DNA from: Pseudomonas sp. CROZ-RG-20F-R04-15 | GTDB taxonomy: Bacteria > Pseudomonadota > Gammaproteobacteria > Pseudomonadales > Pseudomonadaceae | Reading direction: 5' to 3' | NCBI RefSeq assembly: GCF_022662375.1 | Contig: NZ_JAKNQL010000001.1 | Location: forward strand, 186,001-250,000 | DNA length: 64,000 nucleotides | Shown here: one piece after another, positions 39,997 through 51,582 of the stretch | Layout: the number at the start of each line of letters is the position of its first letter | Position numbering within the stretch: the first letter of the stretch is position 1 | Program-made: the position numbers and the translations under genes | Notes under the pieces: generated by a model | What the model saw: the letters and a program-made list of their open reading frames with translations, nothing else | Told to the model about the DNA's origin: nothing | The model's database searches: none

Positions 39997-40722
39997 TTAC
40001 AGGCGGAACTCGTGGCCCAGATACACTTCCTTGACCAGATCGTTGGCCAGGATGGTTTCTGCGTCGCCTTCGGCGATCAGTTGACCATCGTTGACGATGT
40101 AAGCGGTTTCGCAGATGTCCAGCGTCTCACGGACGTTGTGGTCGGTGATCAGCACACCGATACCCTTGGCCTTGAGATGGTGGATGATCTGCTTGATGTC
40201 GCCGACCGAAATCGGGTCGACACCGGCGAACGGTTCGTCGAGCAGGATGAATTTCGGTGCGGTCGCCAGTGCGCGAGCGATTTCCACCCGGCGGCGTTCA
40301 CCGCCGGAAAGGCTCATGCCGAGGTTGTCGCGGATGTGGCTGATGTGGAATTCCTGCAGCAGGCTTTCCAGCTCCTTGCGACGGCCGGCCTTGTCGAGTT
40401 CCTGACGGGTCTCGAGGATGGCCATGATGTTATCGGCCACCGACAGTTTGCGGAAGATCGACGCTTCTTGCGGCAGATAGCCGATACCGGCCTTGGCGCG
40501 ACCGTGCATTGGCTGATGGCTGACGTCCAGATCGTCGATCAGCACGCGGCCCTGATCGGCCTGCACCAGGCCGACGATCATGTAGAAGCACGTGGTCTTG
40601 CCGGCACCGTTCGGGCCGAGCAGGCCGACGATCTGGCCGCTGTCGATCGACAGGCTGACGTCACGCACGACCTGGCGGCTTTTATAGGCCTTGGCCAGGT
40701 GCTGAGCTTTCAGAGTTGCCAT
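39997..40722 (-). CDS. lptB: LPS export ABC ATPase LptB
   Basis: A 241-residue ABC ATPase with Walker [10 protein letters not shown] (about residues 37-45), signature LSGGERRR (about 138), Walker [11 protein letters not shown] and the switch His in [10 protein letters not shown]. It drives extraction of lipopolysaccharide from the inner membrane with LptF/G/C. Its start shares one base with the lptA stop. Confidence 0.97.
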   Translation of the reverse strand: MATLKAQHLAKAYKSRQVVRDVSLSIDSGQIVGLLGPNGAGKTTCFYMIVGLVQADQGRVLIDDLDVSHQPMHGRAKAGIGYLPQEASIFRKLSVADNIMAILETRQELDKAGRRKELESLLQEFHISHIRDNLGMSLSGGERRRVEIARALATAPKFILLDEPFAGVDPISVGDIKQIIHHLKAKGIGVLITDHNVRETLDICETAYIVNDGQLIAEGDAETILANDLVKEVYLGHEFRL

Positions 40723-41267
40723 TACTGGGTTTTCTCGTCGGTTTTCTTCTTCGGCTGGATCACCATGTCGATGCGTGGACGCGCCTCGGTGACCTTGCTG
40801 CCGGTAGCGCGACCGGCGCTGGCCAGTTTCTTCACGGTGTCATAGACGATTTTCTCGCCCTGAGTCGTGTTGTTGTCTTTGTCGACCACCTTGGCCTTGT
40901 CGATAAGCACGACGCGGTTTTGCGCGGCGTGGTACTGGATCGTCACGCCCCAGCCCTGTACGGGCTTGGTGTCACCTTGAGTTTGCAATTGCTCGAAGTA
41001 GGCAAGGTTGCCTACCGACGTCACCACGTCGATATCGCCGGCCGGGGTACGAGTGATGGTCACGGTATTGCCGGTGACCTTCATCGAGCCCTGGGTGATG
41101 ATCACATCACCTTTATAAGTGGCGATGCCGTTCTTGTCGTCCAGTTGGGCGTCGTCGGCTTGAATGCGGATAGGTTGCTGCTGATCGTTCGGCAGGGCCC
41201 AGGCGCTCACGCTTCCCAGTGCTGCGCCCAGACTGAGCAAAATAGGGAGGGTTTTAACGAGCCTCAT
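40722..41267 (-). CDS. lptA: LPS transport periplasmic protein LptA
   Basis: A 181-residue periplasmic protein with an N-terminal signal peptide (cleavage near SAWA at about 24) and the OstA/LptA beta-jellyroll ([24 protein letters not shown]). It forms the bridge that carries LPS from LptC to LptD. The C-terminus is Lys-rich (KKKTDEKTQ). The start overlaps the end of lptC by 14 bases. Confidence 0.94.
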   Translation of the reverse strand: MRLVKTLPILLSLGAALGSVSAWALPNDQQQPIRIQADDAQLDDKNGIATYKGDVIITQGSMKVTGNTVTITRTPAGDIDVVTSVGNLAYFEQLQTQGDTKPVQGWGVTIQYHAAQNRVVLIDKAKVVDKDNNTTQGEKIVYDTVKKLASAGRATGSKVTEARPRIDMVIQPKKKTDEKTQ

Positions 41268-41838
41268 ACTGTCCTCTTACGTTCGATAGCAGGTGTATCC
41301 TGCTTTCCTTCAGGTACGCTTTCATTCCAACGCCAGTCGATACACCGCCAGCGCCGTCGATTCTAACGGGTTGCTCGGTCTGCGCATATTCCTGCTGCGG
41401 GAACACGGTCATGCGAGTGGAAGTGATCAGGATGTCACGCTTCTTTTCATCGGTGCGCGCAACGCGTACCGAGTCGATCAGTTCGACTTCGGTGCCGCCC
41501 GAGTTGACTTCGCCGCGCTCACTGGTCACGTGCCACGGAAATTCCGTTCCGCGGTACATATTCAGATCGGGTTTGGTCACGAGCGTGATGTCGGTTGCCT
41601 TCACGTGCTCGGCCTTTTCAGACGTCATTTCATATTGCACCTTGCCATCCGGCAGGTATTGCAGGGTGTGCGTGTTGGTCGCATACCAGTCGATAGGCGT
41701 TTCCACCGAGGTGGCCGGTGGTTTGTCGAGAAAGCGTTCCGGGCTGATATTCCAATAGCCGACCGCGGCGAAAATCGCAGCGATGCAGCCGAACAGCAGG
41801 AAGTTACGAAATTTTTTGCTGAACATGGTTTGGCTCAC
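41254..41838 (-). CDS. lptC: LPS export protein LptC
   Basis: A 194-residue bitopic protein: one N-terminal membrane helix (about residues 12-28) and a periplasmic beta-jellyroll (LPDGKVQYEMTSEKAEHVKAT region). It joins the LptBFG pump to LptA. The GTG at 41838 overlaps the kdsC stop as GTGA; an ATG four codons later (41826) is the alternative start, and neither has a good ribosome site. Confidence 0.92.
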   Translation of the reverse strand: MSQTMFSKKFRNFLLFGCIAAIFAAVGYWNISPERFLDKPPATSVETPIDWYATNTHTLQYLPDGKVQYEMTSEKAEHVKATDITLVTKPDLNMYRGTEFPWHVTSERGEVNSGGTEVELIDSVRVARTDEKKRDILITSTRMTVFPQQEYAQTEQPVRIDGAGGVSTGVGMKAYLKESRIHLLSNVRGQYEAR

Positions 41839-42359
41839 AGGTACGCGGCGTTGGCCGCATCGAGGCGGCCCTGGGCGCGCAGGATCAATTCGCAGAATTC
41901 GCGGGCAGCACCTTCGCCACCGCGAGCGCGGGTCACGCCATGGGCGTGTTCGCGGACGAAGTCGGCAGCGTTGGCCACGGCCATGCCTAGACCTACGCGA
42001 CGAATCACCGGCAGATCAGGCAGGTCGTCACCGAGGTAGGCAACCTCTTCATAGCTTAGGCCCAGTTGCTCGAGAAGACCGTCGAGAACGACCAATTTGT
42101 CTTCGCGCCCCTGAAACAGGTGCGGGATGCCGAGGTTTTTCGCGCGACGTTCGACCACTGGTGTCTTGCGACCGCTGATGATGGCGGTCTGCACGCCGGC
42201 GTTCATCAACATTTTGATGCCCTGGCCGTCGAGGGTATTGAAGGTCTTGAATTCGCTGCCGTCTTCAAGGAAATACAGGCGTCCGTCGGTGAGAACACCG
42301 TCGACGTCGAAAACCGCCAGTTTGATCGCTTTGCCGCGTTGCAGCAGATCGTTGCTCAT
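41835..42359 (-). CDS. kdsC: KDO-8-phosphate phosphatase KdsC
   Basis: A 174-residue HAD phosphatase of the C0 type. The nucleophile and acid are in FDVDGVLTDG (about residues 17-26), then the motif II Thr/Ser in TAIISGRK and the motif III acidic pair in YLGDDLPDLP. It releases phosphate from KDO-8-P in lipopolysaccharide core synthesis. Its ATG shares one base with the kdsD stop region. Confidence 0.95.
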   Translation of the reverse strand: MSNDLLQRGKAIKLAVFDVDGVLTDGRLYFLEDGSEFKTFNTLDGQGIKMLMNAGVQTAIISGRKTPVVERRAKNLGIPHLFQGREDKLVVLDGLLEQLGLSYEEVAYLGDDLPDLPVIRRVGLGMAVANAADFVREHAHGVTRARGGEGAAREFCELILRAQGRLDAANAAYL

Positions 42360-43333
42360 TACATGACTCCTGCGCGCAGCAGATCGGAAAGGTTGAAGGC
42401 GCCGACCGGGCGATCTTCCTCGTCTACGACTACCAATGCGTTGATTCGGTGGTCTTCCATGATTTTCAGGGCTTCGGCGGCCAGCATTTCGGGGCGGGCA
42501 GTCTTGCCGTGAGCGGTCATGACCTGATCGATGGTGGCGCTGCGAATATCGATGCTGCGATCCAGCGTGCGGCGCAGATCGCCGTCAGTGAAGATCCCGG
42601 CCAGTTTACCGTCAGTTTCAAGGATGACGGTCATGCCCAGACCTTTACGGGTCATTTCCATCAGTGCGTCCTTGAGCAGCGTGCCGCGTTGTACTTGTGG
42701 CAGCTCCTGTCCGGCGTGCATGACGTTTTCCACTTTCAGCAGCAGGCGACGGCCCAAGGCTCCGCCCGGGTGCGAGAACGCGAAATCTTCAGCGGTGAAG
42801 CCGCGTGCTTCCAGTAACGCTACGGCCAGCGCATCACCCATCACCAGTGCCGCTGTCGTCGATGAGGTCGGCGCCAGATTCAGCGGGCAGGCTTCATGCT
42901 CGACGTGCACGTTGAGATTGACCTCGGCCGCCTTCGCCAGCGGTGACTGCGGGTTGCCGGTGACGCTGATCAACTGGATGCCCAGACGCTTGATCAGCGG
43001 CAGCAAGGTGACGATTTCGTTGGTCGAGCCGGAATTCGACAGGGCCAGGATCACGTCATCGCGAGTGATCATGCCCATGTCGCCATGGCTGGCTTCGGCC
43101 GGGTGGACAAAAAAGGCCGGGGTGCCGGTGCTGGCCAGGGTCGCGGCGATCTTGTTGCCGATGTGCCCGGATTTGCCCATGCCGACCACGACTACACGGC
43201 CCTTGCTGGCCAGAATCATCTCGCAAGCACGTACGAAATCGGCGTCGATATGGGGCAACAAGCCTTGTACGGCTTCCACTTCGAGTTGGATGGTGCGTTG
43301 TGCCGATTGAATCAGGTCGCTGGATTGGCTCAT
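42359..43333 (-). CDS. kdsD: Arabinose-5-phosphate isomerase KdsD
   Basis: A 324-residue enzyme with an N-terminal SIS domain (about residues 40-175; GMGKSGHIGNKIAATLASTGTPAFFVHPAEASHGD region) and two C-terminal CBS domains. It converts ribulose-5-P to arabinose-5-P, the first step to KDO. The start is ATG 43333 (MSQSSDL); a longer frame reaching 43447 lies in the divergent promoter region of mlaF. Confidence 0.95.
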   Translation of the reverse strand: MSQSSDLIQSAQRTIQLEVEAVQGLLPHIDADFVRACEMILASKGRVVVVGMGKSGHIGNKIAATLASTGTPAFFVHPAEASHGDMGMITRDDVILALSNSGSTNEIVTLLPLIKRLGIQLISVTGNPQSPLAKAAEVNLNVHVEHEACPLNLAPTSSTTAALVMGDALAVALLEARGFTAEDFAFSHPGGALGRRLLLKVENVMHAGQELPQVQRGTLLKDALMEMTRKGLGMTVILETDGKLAGIFTDGDLRRTLDRSIDIRSATIDQVMTAHGKTARPEMLAAEALKIMEDHRINALVVVDEEDRPVGAFNLSDLLRAGVM

Positions 43334-43490
43334 GTCAGAAATCGTATAGCCCGATGAAAAGGCGGCGATTATAGCGGTTATGTTGCAAAGCCTCACGCAA
43401 GTTCGTCGTGCTTTGTCATTCCTCGTTACCAAAACCGGGAAAAACAACCCGCAGACCTGTCATATCGCCGAACACAGGCTGGCACAAGCC

Positions 43491-43520
43491 TTGGGCGCGT
43501 CGCCTTTGCAGTGATATAGT
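43491..43520 (+). promoter_or_regulatory. Probable sigma-70 promoter of the mla operon
   Basis: TTGGGC (43491-43496) and TATAGT (43515-43520) are 18 bp apart, 89 bases before the mlaF start, in the 275-bp gap divergent from kdsD. Confidence 0.5.
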
Positions 43521-43608
43521 TCGCCGCCAGTTCGGCCTGCCCGGGGTGTACGTACTTTTTAAGTAAAGACAGGCGTCCGAGTGAGAGGCTGCATCGCAAG
43601 GAGTTTAG

Positions 43609-44418
43609 ATGAGTGCCGATAACGCCTACGCGGTCGAGCTGAAGGGAGTCTCCTTCAAGCGCGGTGCGCGCAGCATTTTCAATAACGTCGATATTCGCAT
43701 CCCGCGCGGCAAGGTCACCGGCATCATGGGGCCTTCCGGGTGTGGCAAGACCACATTGCTGCGATTGATGGGCGCGCAACTGCGTCCTTCCAGCGGCGAA
43801 GTCTGGGTCAACGGCCAGAACCTGCCTGCGCTTTCGCGCAGCGATCTGTTCGATGCGCGAAAGCACATGGGTGTGCTGTTTCAAAGCGGCGCACTGTTCA
43901 CCGATCTCGATGTGTTCGAGAACGTGGCTTTCCCCCTGCGTGTTCATACCGATTTGCCGGAAGAAATGATCCGCGACATCGTCCTGCTCAAATTGCAGGC
44001 GGTCGGTCTGCGCGGCGCAATCGAATTGATGCCCGATGAGCTGTCCGGCGGTATGAAGCGTCGAGTTGCTCTGGCGCGGGCAATTGCGCTCGATCCGCAG
44101 ATTCTCATGTACGACGAACCGTTCGTCGGGCAGGACCCGATCGCCATGGGCGTGCTGGTCCGTCTGATCCGTTTGCTCAATGATGCACTGGGGATCACCA
44201 GCATTGTGGTGTCCCACGATCTGGCGGAAACCGCGAGCATTGCCGACTACATCTATGTCGTCGGCGACGGTCAGGTGCTGGGGCAGGGTACGCCGGACGA
44301 GTTGATGAACTCGGACGAGCCGCGTATCCGTCAGTTCATGACCGGCGATCCCGATGGCCCGGTGCCGTACCATTTTCCAGCGACGGATTACCGCGCAGAT
44401 CTTCTGGGGAAGCGCTGA
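43609..44418 (+). CDS. mlaF: Phospholipid ABC transporter ATPase MlaF
   Basis: A 269-residue ABC ATPase: Walker [10 protein letters not shown] (about residues 40-48), signature LSGGMKRR (about 145), Walker B ILMYDEPF and switch His in VVSHDL. With MlaE, MlaD and MlaB it forms the inner-membrane complex that moves phospholipid between the membranes to keep outer-leaflet asymmetry; Pseudomonas names include Ttg2A. AAGGAG lies five bases upstream of the ATG. Its stop overlaps the mlaE start. Confidence 0.95.
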   Translation: MSADNAYAVELKGVSFKRGARSIFNNVDIRIPRGKVTGIMGPSGCGKTTLLRLMGAQLRPSSGEVWVNGQNLPALSRSDLFDARKHMGVLFQSGALFTDLDVFENVAFPLRVHTDLPEEMIRDIVLLKLQAVGLRGAIELMPDELSGGMKRRVALARAIALDPQILMYDEPFVGQDPIAMGVLVRLIRLLNDALGITSIVVSHDLAETASIADYIYVVGDGQVLGQGTPDELMNSDEPRIRQFMTGDPDGPVPYHFPATDYRADLLGKR

Positions 44419-45215
44419 TGCGCAGAATTTCATTAATAGAACGCGTGCGCCGGTTCGGCGAGGCGGCGGTCGACGCCGTCGCGGTGTTCGGTCGGGCGAC
44501 GTTGTTCCTGTTTCATGCCCTGTTGGGGCGTGGCGGTATCAGCGGCGGTTTCAGTCTGCTGGTCAAACAGTTGCACTCGGTCGGCGTAATGTCGCTGGTG
44601 ATCATCGTCGTTTCGGGGATTTTCATCGGCATGGTGCTGGCCCTGCAGGGCTTCAGCATTCTGTCGAGCTACGGTTCGGAGCAGGCTGTGGGGCAGATGG
44701 TTGCTCTTACCCTGTTGCGTGAACTGGGTCCGGTGGTGACGGCGCTGTTGTTCGCCGGTCGTGCCGGTTCGGCACTGACTGCCGAGATCGGCAACATGAA
44801 GTCCACCGAACAGCTTTCCAGCCTGGAAATGATCGGCGTCGATCCGCTCAAGTACATCATTGCCCCGCGCCTGTGGGCCGGCTTCATTTCCCTGCCGGTG
44901 CTGGCAATGATTTTCAGCGTGGTCGGCATCTGGGGCGGTTCGTGGGTGGCTGTCGACTGGCTGGGTGTGTATGAAGGCTCTTATTGGGCGAACATGCAGA
45001 ACAGCGTGAACTTCACCAGTGACGTGCTCAATGGCGTGATCAAAAGTGTCGTTTTCGCCTTTGTAGTGACCTGGATCGCCGTATTCCAAGGCTATGACTG
45101 TGAGCCCACTTCCGAGGGCATCAGTCGCGCCACCACCAAGACCGTGGTGTTTGCCTCGCTGGCAGTGCTCGGCCTCGACTTTATTCTGACCGCTTTGATG
45201 TTTGGAGATTTCTGA
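44418..45215 (+). CDS. mlaE: Phospholipid ABC transporter permease MlaE
   Basis: A 265-residue integral membrane protein with five to six helices and the MlaE signature segments [29 protein letters not shown] (about 112-131) and [16 protein letters not shown] near the C-terminus. It is the membrane core on which the MlaD hexamer sits. It overlaps mlaF and mlaD by one base each, showing tight coupling. Confidence 0.95.
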   Translation: MRRISLIERVRRFGEAAVDAVAVFGRATLFLFHALLGRGGISGGFSLLVKQLHSVGVMSLVIIVVSGIFIGMVLALQGFSILSSYGSEQAVGQMVALTLLRELGPVVTALLFAGRAGSALTAEIGNMKSTEQLSSLEMIGVDPLKYIIAPRLWAGFISLPVLAMIFSVVGIWGGSWVAVDWLGVYEGSYWANMQNSVNFTSDVLNGVIKSVVFAFVVTWIAVFQGYDCEPTSEGISRATTKTVVFASLAVLGLDFILTALMFGDF

Positions 45216-45682
45216 TGCAAAACCGCACCCTGGAAATCGGTGTCGGCCTGTTCCTGCTGGCAGGGATCCTGGCCTTGTTGCTGCTTGCGTTGCGGGTCAG
45301 TGGCCTGTCTCCGACGTCGACCACCGACACCTATAAACTGTATGCCTACTTCGACAATATCGCCGGTTTGACGGTCAGAGCCAAAGTGACCATGGCCGGT
45401 GTGACCATCGGCAAGGTCACGGCGATCGATCTGGATCGCGACAGCTTTACCGGTCGAGTCACCCTGCAAGTGGATAAAAAGGTCGACAACCTGCCGACTG
45501 ACTCCACAGCGTCTATCCTGACCGCTGGTCTGCTGGGCGAGAAGTACATCGGTATCAGCGTAGGCGGAGAAGACAAACCGCTGAAGGATGGTGGAACCAT
45601 CCACGACACGCAGTCGTCTCTGGTACTGGAAGACCTGATCGGTAAATTCCTGCTCAATACCGTTAGCAAAGACGCCAAATGA
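45215..45682 (+). CDS. mlaD: MCE-domain lipid-binding protein MlaD
   Basis: A 155-residue protein with one N-terminal membrane helix (about residues 8-28) and a single MCE domain (about 40-118; YAYFDNIAGLTVRAKVTMAG region). Six copies form a pore that hands lipid between MlaE and MlaC. Confidence 0.95.
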   Translation: MQNRTLEIGVGLFLLAGILALLLLALRVSGLSPTSTTDTYKLYAYFDNIAGLTVRAKVTMAGVTIGKVTAIDLDRDSFTGRVTLQVDKKVDNLPTDSTASILTAGLLGEKYIGISVGGEDKPLKDGGTIHDTQSSLVLEDLIGKFLLNTVSKDAK

Positions 45683-45693
45683 GGAGCTTTTGA

Positions 45694-46347
45694 ATGATCT
45701 CTACCTTGCGACGTGGCCTGTTGGTGTTGCTCGCGGCATTGCCTCTGATGGGTAACGCTGTGGCGGCACAGTCTGCGCATGATCTGGTTCAGGACACCAC
45801 GAACCGGATGCTTGCCGACTTGTCGGCCAACAAAGAGAAGTACAAGCAGGATCCGCAGGATTTCTACACGGCGCTGAACACCATCGTCGGTCCGGTGGTG
45901 GATGCCGAGGGCATTTCCAAAAGCATCATGACGGTCAAGTATTCGCGCAAGGCTACGCCTGCGCAGATGCAGACCTTCCAGGAAAACTTCAAGAAAGGCC
46001 TGTTCCAGTTCTACGGCAACGCCTTGCTCGAATACAACAATCAGGGCATTACTGTTGATCCGGCCAAGGATGAGTCGGGCGATCGCACCAGCGTCGGCAT
46101 GACCGTCAAGGGCACTAACGGTGCGATCTACCCTGTGCAGTACACGCTCGAGAAGATCAACGGCGAGTGGAAACTGCGCAACGTGATCATCAACGGCATC
46201 AACATCGGCAAGCTGTTCCGTGATCAGTTCGCCGACGCCATGCAGCGCAATGGCAACGACCTGGACAAGACCATCAATGGTTGGGCCGGTGAAGTGGCCA
46301 AGGCCAAGGAAGAAACTGACAAGTCTGCCGCGAAGCCAGCGCAATGA
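45694..46347 (+). CDS. mlaC: Periplasmic phospholipid shuttle MlaC
   Basis: A 217-residue secreted protein; the signal peptide ends near AVAAQS (about residue 25) and the Ttg2D/MlaC fold follows (YTALNTIVGPVVDAEGISKSIM region and GEWKLRNVIINGINIGKLFRDQF). It carries phospholipid between the outer-membrane MlaA complex and MlaD. Its stop overlaps the mlaB start by four bases. Confidence 0.94.
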   Translation: MISTLRRGLLVLLAALPLMGNAVAAQSAHDLVQDTTNRMLADLSANKEKYKQDPQDFYTALNTIVGPVVDAEGISKSIMTVKYSRKATPAQMQTFQENFKKGLFQFYGNALLEYNNQGITVDPAKDESGDRTSVGMTVKGTNGAIYPVQYTLEKINGEWKLRNVIINGINIGKLFRDQFADAMQRNGNDLDKTINGWAGEVAKAKEETDKSAAKPAQ

Positions 46348-46649
46348 ATGAGGCCGCAGTTCGTATGAGTGATGTCGACGAGCTTCTGCTCAGCGGAGTG
46401 CTGGATTACCGTACCGGCGCGGACTTGCGCAAGGAAGGCCAGGCGTTGATCAAGTCCAGCAAGGCGTCTTCGCTGGTGATCGACTGCTCGGCGGTGAAGA
46501 AGTCCAGCAGCGTCGGTTTGTCATTGCTGCTGTGCTTCATGCGCGATGCCAATGCGGCCGGCAAGGCTGTCAGCATCCGCGCGATGCCCGAAGATATGCG
46601 CGAAATCGCTCAGGTCAGTGAACTGACCGAACTGTTGGCGCACCCCTGA
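46344..46649 (+). CDS. mlaB: STAS-domain protein MlaB
   Basis: A 101-residue STAS domain ([16 protein letters not shown], then the [19 protein letters not shown] core containing the conserved Ser helix). It binds MlaF on the cytoplasmic side and stabilises the ATPase dimer. Last gene of mlaFEDCB. Confidence 0.92.
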   Translation: MNEAAVRMSDVDELLLSGVLDYRTGADLRKEGQALIKSSKASSLVIDCSAVKKSSSVGLSLLLCFMRDANAAGKAVSIRAMPEDMREIAQVSELTELLAHP

Positions 46650-46660
46650 ACCCGCATCTA

Positions 46661-46719
46661 TAAAGAAGCCCCCCGTCAGAGTCCTGCCTTGCGGGGTTCG
46701 CAGGCGCGGGGCTTTTTTG
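46661..46719 (+). terminator. Intrinsic terminator after the mla operon
   Basis: Base-paired AAGCCCCCCG ... CGCGGGGCTT arms, with an inner CCTGC/GCAGG pairing, are followed by six T residues, 12 bases after the mlaB stop and 46 before ibaG. Confidence 0.75.
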
Positions 46720-46764
46720 TATGATGTCCGACCCGTGCGCACAGGGCGCCGATTGAGGTTGAGC

Positions 46765-48292
<1,528 letters not shown>

Positions 48293-48419
48293 TTGCTGCA
48301 TCGGGACACAGGGACGTGTCCACTGAATTCGTTTTGAGTCGAGCCGGTTTCCGGCTCGATGTGTGTCCGGCGCCGATTGCGACCGGACATGAGTACCTTG
48401 ATAAGGACTGACGTTTCCC

Positions 48420-49055
48420 ATGTTGACCATCGCACTGTCCAAGGGCCGCATCCTTGACGACACCCTGCCGCTTCTCGCCGAAGCGGGCATCGTGCCGACC
48501 GAGAATCCGGACAAGAGCCGCAAGCTGATCATCCCCACTACGCAGGACGACGTTCGTCTGCTGATCGTGCGCGCCACCGATGTGCCGACCTATGTCGAGC
48601 ATGGCGCGGCTGACCTCGGCGTTGCCGGTAAAGACGTGCTGATGGAATACACCGGCCAGGGCCTGTACGAGCCACTGGACCTGCAAATCGCCCAGTGCAA
48701 ACTGATGACTGCCGGCAAGATCGGTGCGCCGGAGCCCAAGGGCCGTCTGCGCGTAGCGACCAAATTCGTCAACGTTGCCAAGCGTTACTACGCCGAGCAG
48801 GGCCGTCAGGTCGATATCATCAAGCTCTACGGCTCGATGGAACTGGCGCCGCTGATCGGTCTCGCTGACAAGATCATCGACGTGGTCGACACCGGCAACA
48901 CCCTGCGCGCCAACGGCCTGGAACCTCAGGAACTGATCGCCACGATCAGCTCGCGCCTGGTGGTCAACAAGGCTTCGATGAAAATGCAACACGCCCGTAT
49001 CCAGGCGTTGATCGATACCCTGCGCAATGCAGTGGAATCGCGACACCGCGGCTGA
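48420..49055 (+). CDS. hisG: ATP phosphoribosyltransferase, short form HisG
   Basis: A 211-residue short HisG lacking the C-terminal regulatory ACT-like domain (full-length forms are near 300 residues). Such enzymes need HisZ, encoded elsewhere, for activity and histidine feedback. It starts [11 protein letters not shown] and has the PRPP-type loop [14 protein letters not shown] near 159-172. It catalyses the first step of histidine synthesis. A 127-bp gap separates it from murA; a terminator-like hairpin follows. Confidence 0.96.
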   Translation: MLTIALSKGRILDDTLPLLAEAGIVPTENPDKSRKLIIPTTQDDVRLLIVRATDVPTYVEHGAADLGVAGKDVLMEYTGQGLYEPLDLQIAQCKLMTAGKIGAPEPKGRLRVATKFVNVAKRYYAEQGRQVDIIKLYGSMELAPLIGLADKIIDVVDTGNTLRANGLEPQELIATISSRLVVNKASMKMQHARIQALIDTLRNAVESRHRG

Positions 49056-49107
49056 TTCACCTGCGCGACGTTAAGTCGCGCCCGTCTATCCGCCTCATAG
49101 CCAGAAT

Positions 49108-49157
49108 CTCAGGTGCCCAAGCGGAAACGACTGCTAAGTTAGGGCGCCTGAGTTTTT
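49108..49157 (+). terminator. Terminator or attenuator between hisG and hisD
   Basis: CTCAGGTGCCC (49108-49118) pairs with GGGCGCCTGAG (49142-49152) around a 23-base loop and is followed by five T residues, 24 bases before the hisD start. It probably reduces read-through from hisG. Confidence 0.65.
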
Positions 49158-49180
49158 GCCATTCCTATGAGGCTCTCGCT

Positions 49181-50518
49181 ATGACCGCAACGACTGCAAT
49201 TCGCCGACTCAACGCTGCTGACCCGGATTTCGCGCATCATCTGGATCATCTGCTGAGCTGGGAAAGTGTGTCTGACGACTCGGTCAATCAGCGAGTGCTG
49301 GACATCATCAAGGCTGTGCGCGAACGCGGTGACGCAGCGCTGGTCGAGTTCACCCAGAAGTTCGACGGCCTCGAAGTTGCTTCGATGGCTGACCTGATCC
49401 TGCCGCGCGAGCGTCTGGAACTGGCCCTGACCCGCATCACCGTGGCGCAGCGCGAAGCACTGGAAAAAGCCGCCGCCCGCGTGCGCAGCTACCACGAAAA
49501 ACAGAAGCAGGATTCCTGGAGCTACACCGAAGCCGACGGTACGGTGCTGGGCCAGAAGGTCACGCCACTGGATCGCGCCGGTCTGTACGTTCCCGGCGGT
49601 AAAGCGTCGTACCCGTCGTCGGTGTTGATGAACGCGATTCCGGCCAAAGTCGCCGGCGTGACCGAAGTGGTCATGGTCGTGCCAACGCCGCGCGGTGAGA
49701 TCAATGAGTTGGTGCTGGCGGCCGCATGCATTGCTGGCGTTGACCGGGTATTCACCATCGGTGGTGCGCAAGCGGTTGCTGCTTTGGCTTACGGCACCGA
49801 AAGCGTGCCGAAAGTCGATAAGGTGGTTGGCCCGGGCAACATTTATGTCGCCACGGCCAAGCGCCACGTGTTCGGTCAAGTCGGTATCGACATGATCGCC
49901 GGCCCTTCGGAAATCCTCGTGGTGTGCGACGGCCAGACCGATCCGGACTGGATCGCCATGGACCTGTTCTCGCAAGCCGAACACGACGAAGACGCGCAGG
50001 CGATTCTGGTCAGCCCGGACGCCGAGTTCCTCGACAAGGTTGCCGCGAGCATCGACAAACTGCTGCCGACCATGGATCGCGCAACGATCATCGAAACCTC
50101 GATCAATGGCCGTGGCGCGCTGATTCATGTGAAAGACATGGCGCAAGCGATCGAAGTCGCCAACCGCATCGCTCCGGAACACCTGGAGTTGTCGGTCGCT
50201 GACCCGCAAGCCTGGCTGCCGCAGATCCGCCACGCCGGCGCGATCTTCATGGGTCGTCACACCTGCGAAGCGCTGGGCGATTACTGCGCAGGGCCGAACC
50301 ACGTATTGCCGACTTCCGGCACCGCGCGGTTCTCTTCGCCGCTGGGCGTGTACGACTTCCAGAAGCGCTCGTCGATCATCTTCTGCTCCGAAGCTGGCGC
50401 ATCCGAACTGGGTAAAACCGCCTCCGTGCTGGCCCGTGGCGAATCGCTGAGTGCCCACGCACGCAGCGCCGAATACCGCATCAAAGACGAAGACTTTCTT
50501 CAAGGGCAGGGGGAATGA
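49181..50518 (+). CDS. hisD: Histidinol dehydrogenase
   Basis: A 445-residue zinc enzyme that makes histidine from histidinol in two NAD-dependent oxidations. The [26 protein letters not shown] nucleotide loop begins near residue 137; [12 protein letters not shown] and GPSEILV follow; the paired histidines and acidic ligands are in QAEHDEDAQ and, near residue 336, in APEHLEL. Its stop overlaps the start region of hisC. Confidence 0.97.
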   Translation: MTATTAIRRLNAADPDFAHHLDHLLSWESVSDDSVNQRVLDIIKAVRERGDAALVEFTQKFDGLEVASMADLILPRERLELALTRITVAQREALEKAAARVRSYHEKQKQDSWSYTEADGTVLGQKVTPLDRAGLYVPGGKASYPSSVLMNAIPAKVAGVTEVVMVVPTPRGEINELVLAAACIAGVDRVFTIGGAQAVAALAYGTESVPKVDKVVGPGNIYVATAKRHVFGQVGIDMIAGPSEILVVCDGQTDPDWIAMDLFSQAEHDEDAQAILVSPDAEFLDKVAASIDKLLPTMDRATIIETSINGRGALIHVKDMAQAIEVANRIAPEHLELSVADPQAWLPQIRHAGAIFMGRHTCEALGDYCAGPNHVLPTSGTARFSSPLGVYDFQKRSSIIFCSEAGASELGKTASVLARGESLSAHARSAEYRIKDEDFLQGQGE

Positions 50519-50520
50519 GC

Positions 50521-51573
50521 ATGAGTAAATTCTGGAGCCCGTTCGTCAAGGATCTGGTGCCGTACGTGCCAGGCGAACAGCCGAAGCTGACCAAACTGGT
50601 CAAGCTCAACACCAACGAAAACCCGTACGGCCCATCGCCAAAAGCCTTGGCGGCGATGCAGGTTGAACTCAACGACAACTTGCGTCTGTACCCGGATCCG
50701 AACAGTGATCTGCTGAAAAATGCCGTCGCCAAATATTACGGCGTGCAGAGCAATCAAGTGTTCCTCGGTAATGGTTCGGATGAAGTGCTCGCGCACATTT
50801 TCCACGGTTTGCTGCAGCACGATCAGCCGCTGCTGTTCCCGGACATCAGCTACAGCTTCTATCCGGTTTATTGCGGCTTGTACGGCATTGAGTTCGATGC
50901 GGTGCCGCTGGACGCACAGTTCCAGATCGATCCGGCTGACTACGCCAAACCGAACGGCGGGATCATTTTCCCGAACCCGAACGCACCGACCGGTTGCCTG
51001 CTGGCGCTGGAAGCGGTCGAGCAGATCCTCAAGGCCAGCCCCGATTCGGTGGTGGTCGTAGACGAGGCGTACATCGACTTCGGCGGCGAGACCGCGATCA
51101 GTCTGGTGGACCGTTATCCGAACCTGCTGGTGACGCAGACCCTGTCCAAGTCTCGCTCGCTGGCTGGCCTGCGGGTGGGGTTGGCAGTCGGGCACCCGGA
51201 TCTGATCGAAGCGCTGGAGCGGATCAAGAACAGCTTTAACTCTTATCCGCTGGATCGTCTGGCGATTGTCGGTGCGGCAGCGGCGTTCGAAGATCGCGAG
51301 CATTTCGACAAGACCTGCCGTCTGGTCATCGAGAGCCGTGAGTGGGTGATCACGCAGTTGCAGGCCAAAGGATTTGAAGTGCTGCCGTCGGCGGCGAACT
51401 TCATTTTCGCCCGGCATCCGCAGCATGACGCGGCGGGGCTGGCGGCCAAGCTGCGCGAGCAGGGCGTGATTGTGCGGCACTTCAAGCAGGAGCGGATTGC
51501 GCAGTTCCTGCGGATTTCGATTGGCACGCCGGAGCAGAATCAGGCGCTGATCGATGGGCTTGGCGATCTATAA
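50521..51573 (+). CDS. hisC: Histidinol-phosphate aminotransferase
   Basis: A 350-residue fold-type I PLP enzyme converting imidazole-acetol phosphate to histidinol phosphate. [12 protein letters not shown] lies near residue 30, the PLP-phosphate and Asp part in [12 protein letters not shown], and the Schiff-base Lys in [14 protein letters not shown] (about residue 215). Of two nearby ATGs, that at 50521 has GGGGGA at a good distance; the one at 50515 is too close. The frame starts inside the hisD stop, indicating coupling. Confidence 0.95.
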   Translation: MSKFWSPFVKDLVPYVPGEQPKLTKLVKLNTNENPYGPSPKALAAMQVELNDNLRLYPDPNSDLLKNAVAKYYGVQSNQVFLGNGSDEVLAHIFHGLLQHDQPLLFPDISYSFYPVYCGLYGIEFDAVPLDAQFQIDPADYAKPNGGIIFPNPNAPTGCLLALEAVEQILKASPDSVVVVDEAYIDFGGETAISLVDRYPNLLVTQTLSKSRSLAGLRVGLAVGHPDLIEALERIKNSFNSYPLDRLAIVGAAAAFEDREHFDKTCRLVIESREWVITQLQAKGFEVLPSAANFIFARHPQHDAAGLAAKLREQGVIVRHFKQERIAQFLRISIGTPEQNQALIDGLGDL

Positions 51574-51582
51574 AAGCAAAAG

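Noticed and set aside
43480..43500. TGGCAC-N5-TTGGG upstream of mlaF, resembling a sigma-54 promoter near rpoN
   Set aside because: The invariant -12 GC is GG here, and a better sigma-70 pair (TTGGGC/TATAGT) overlaps it.
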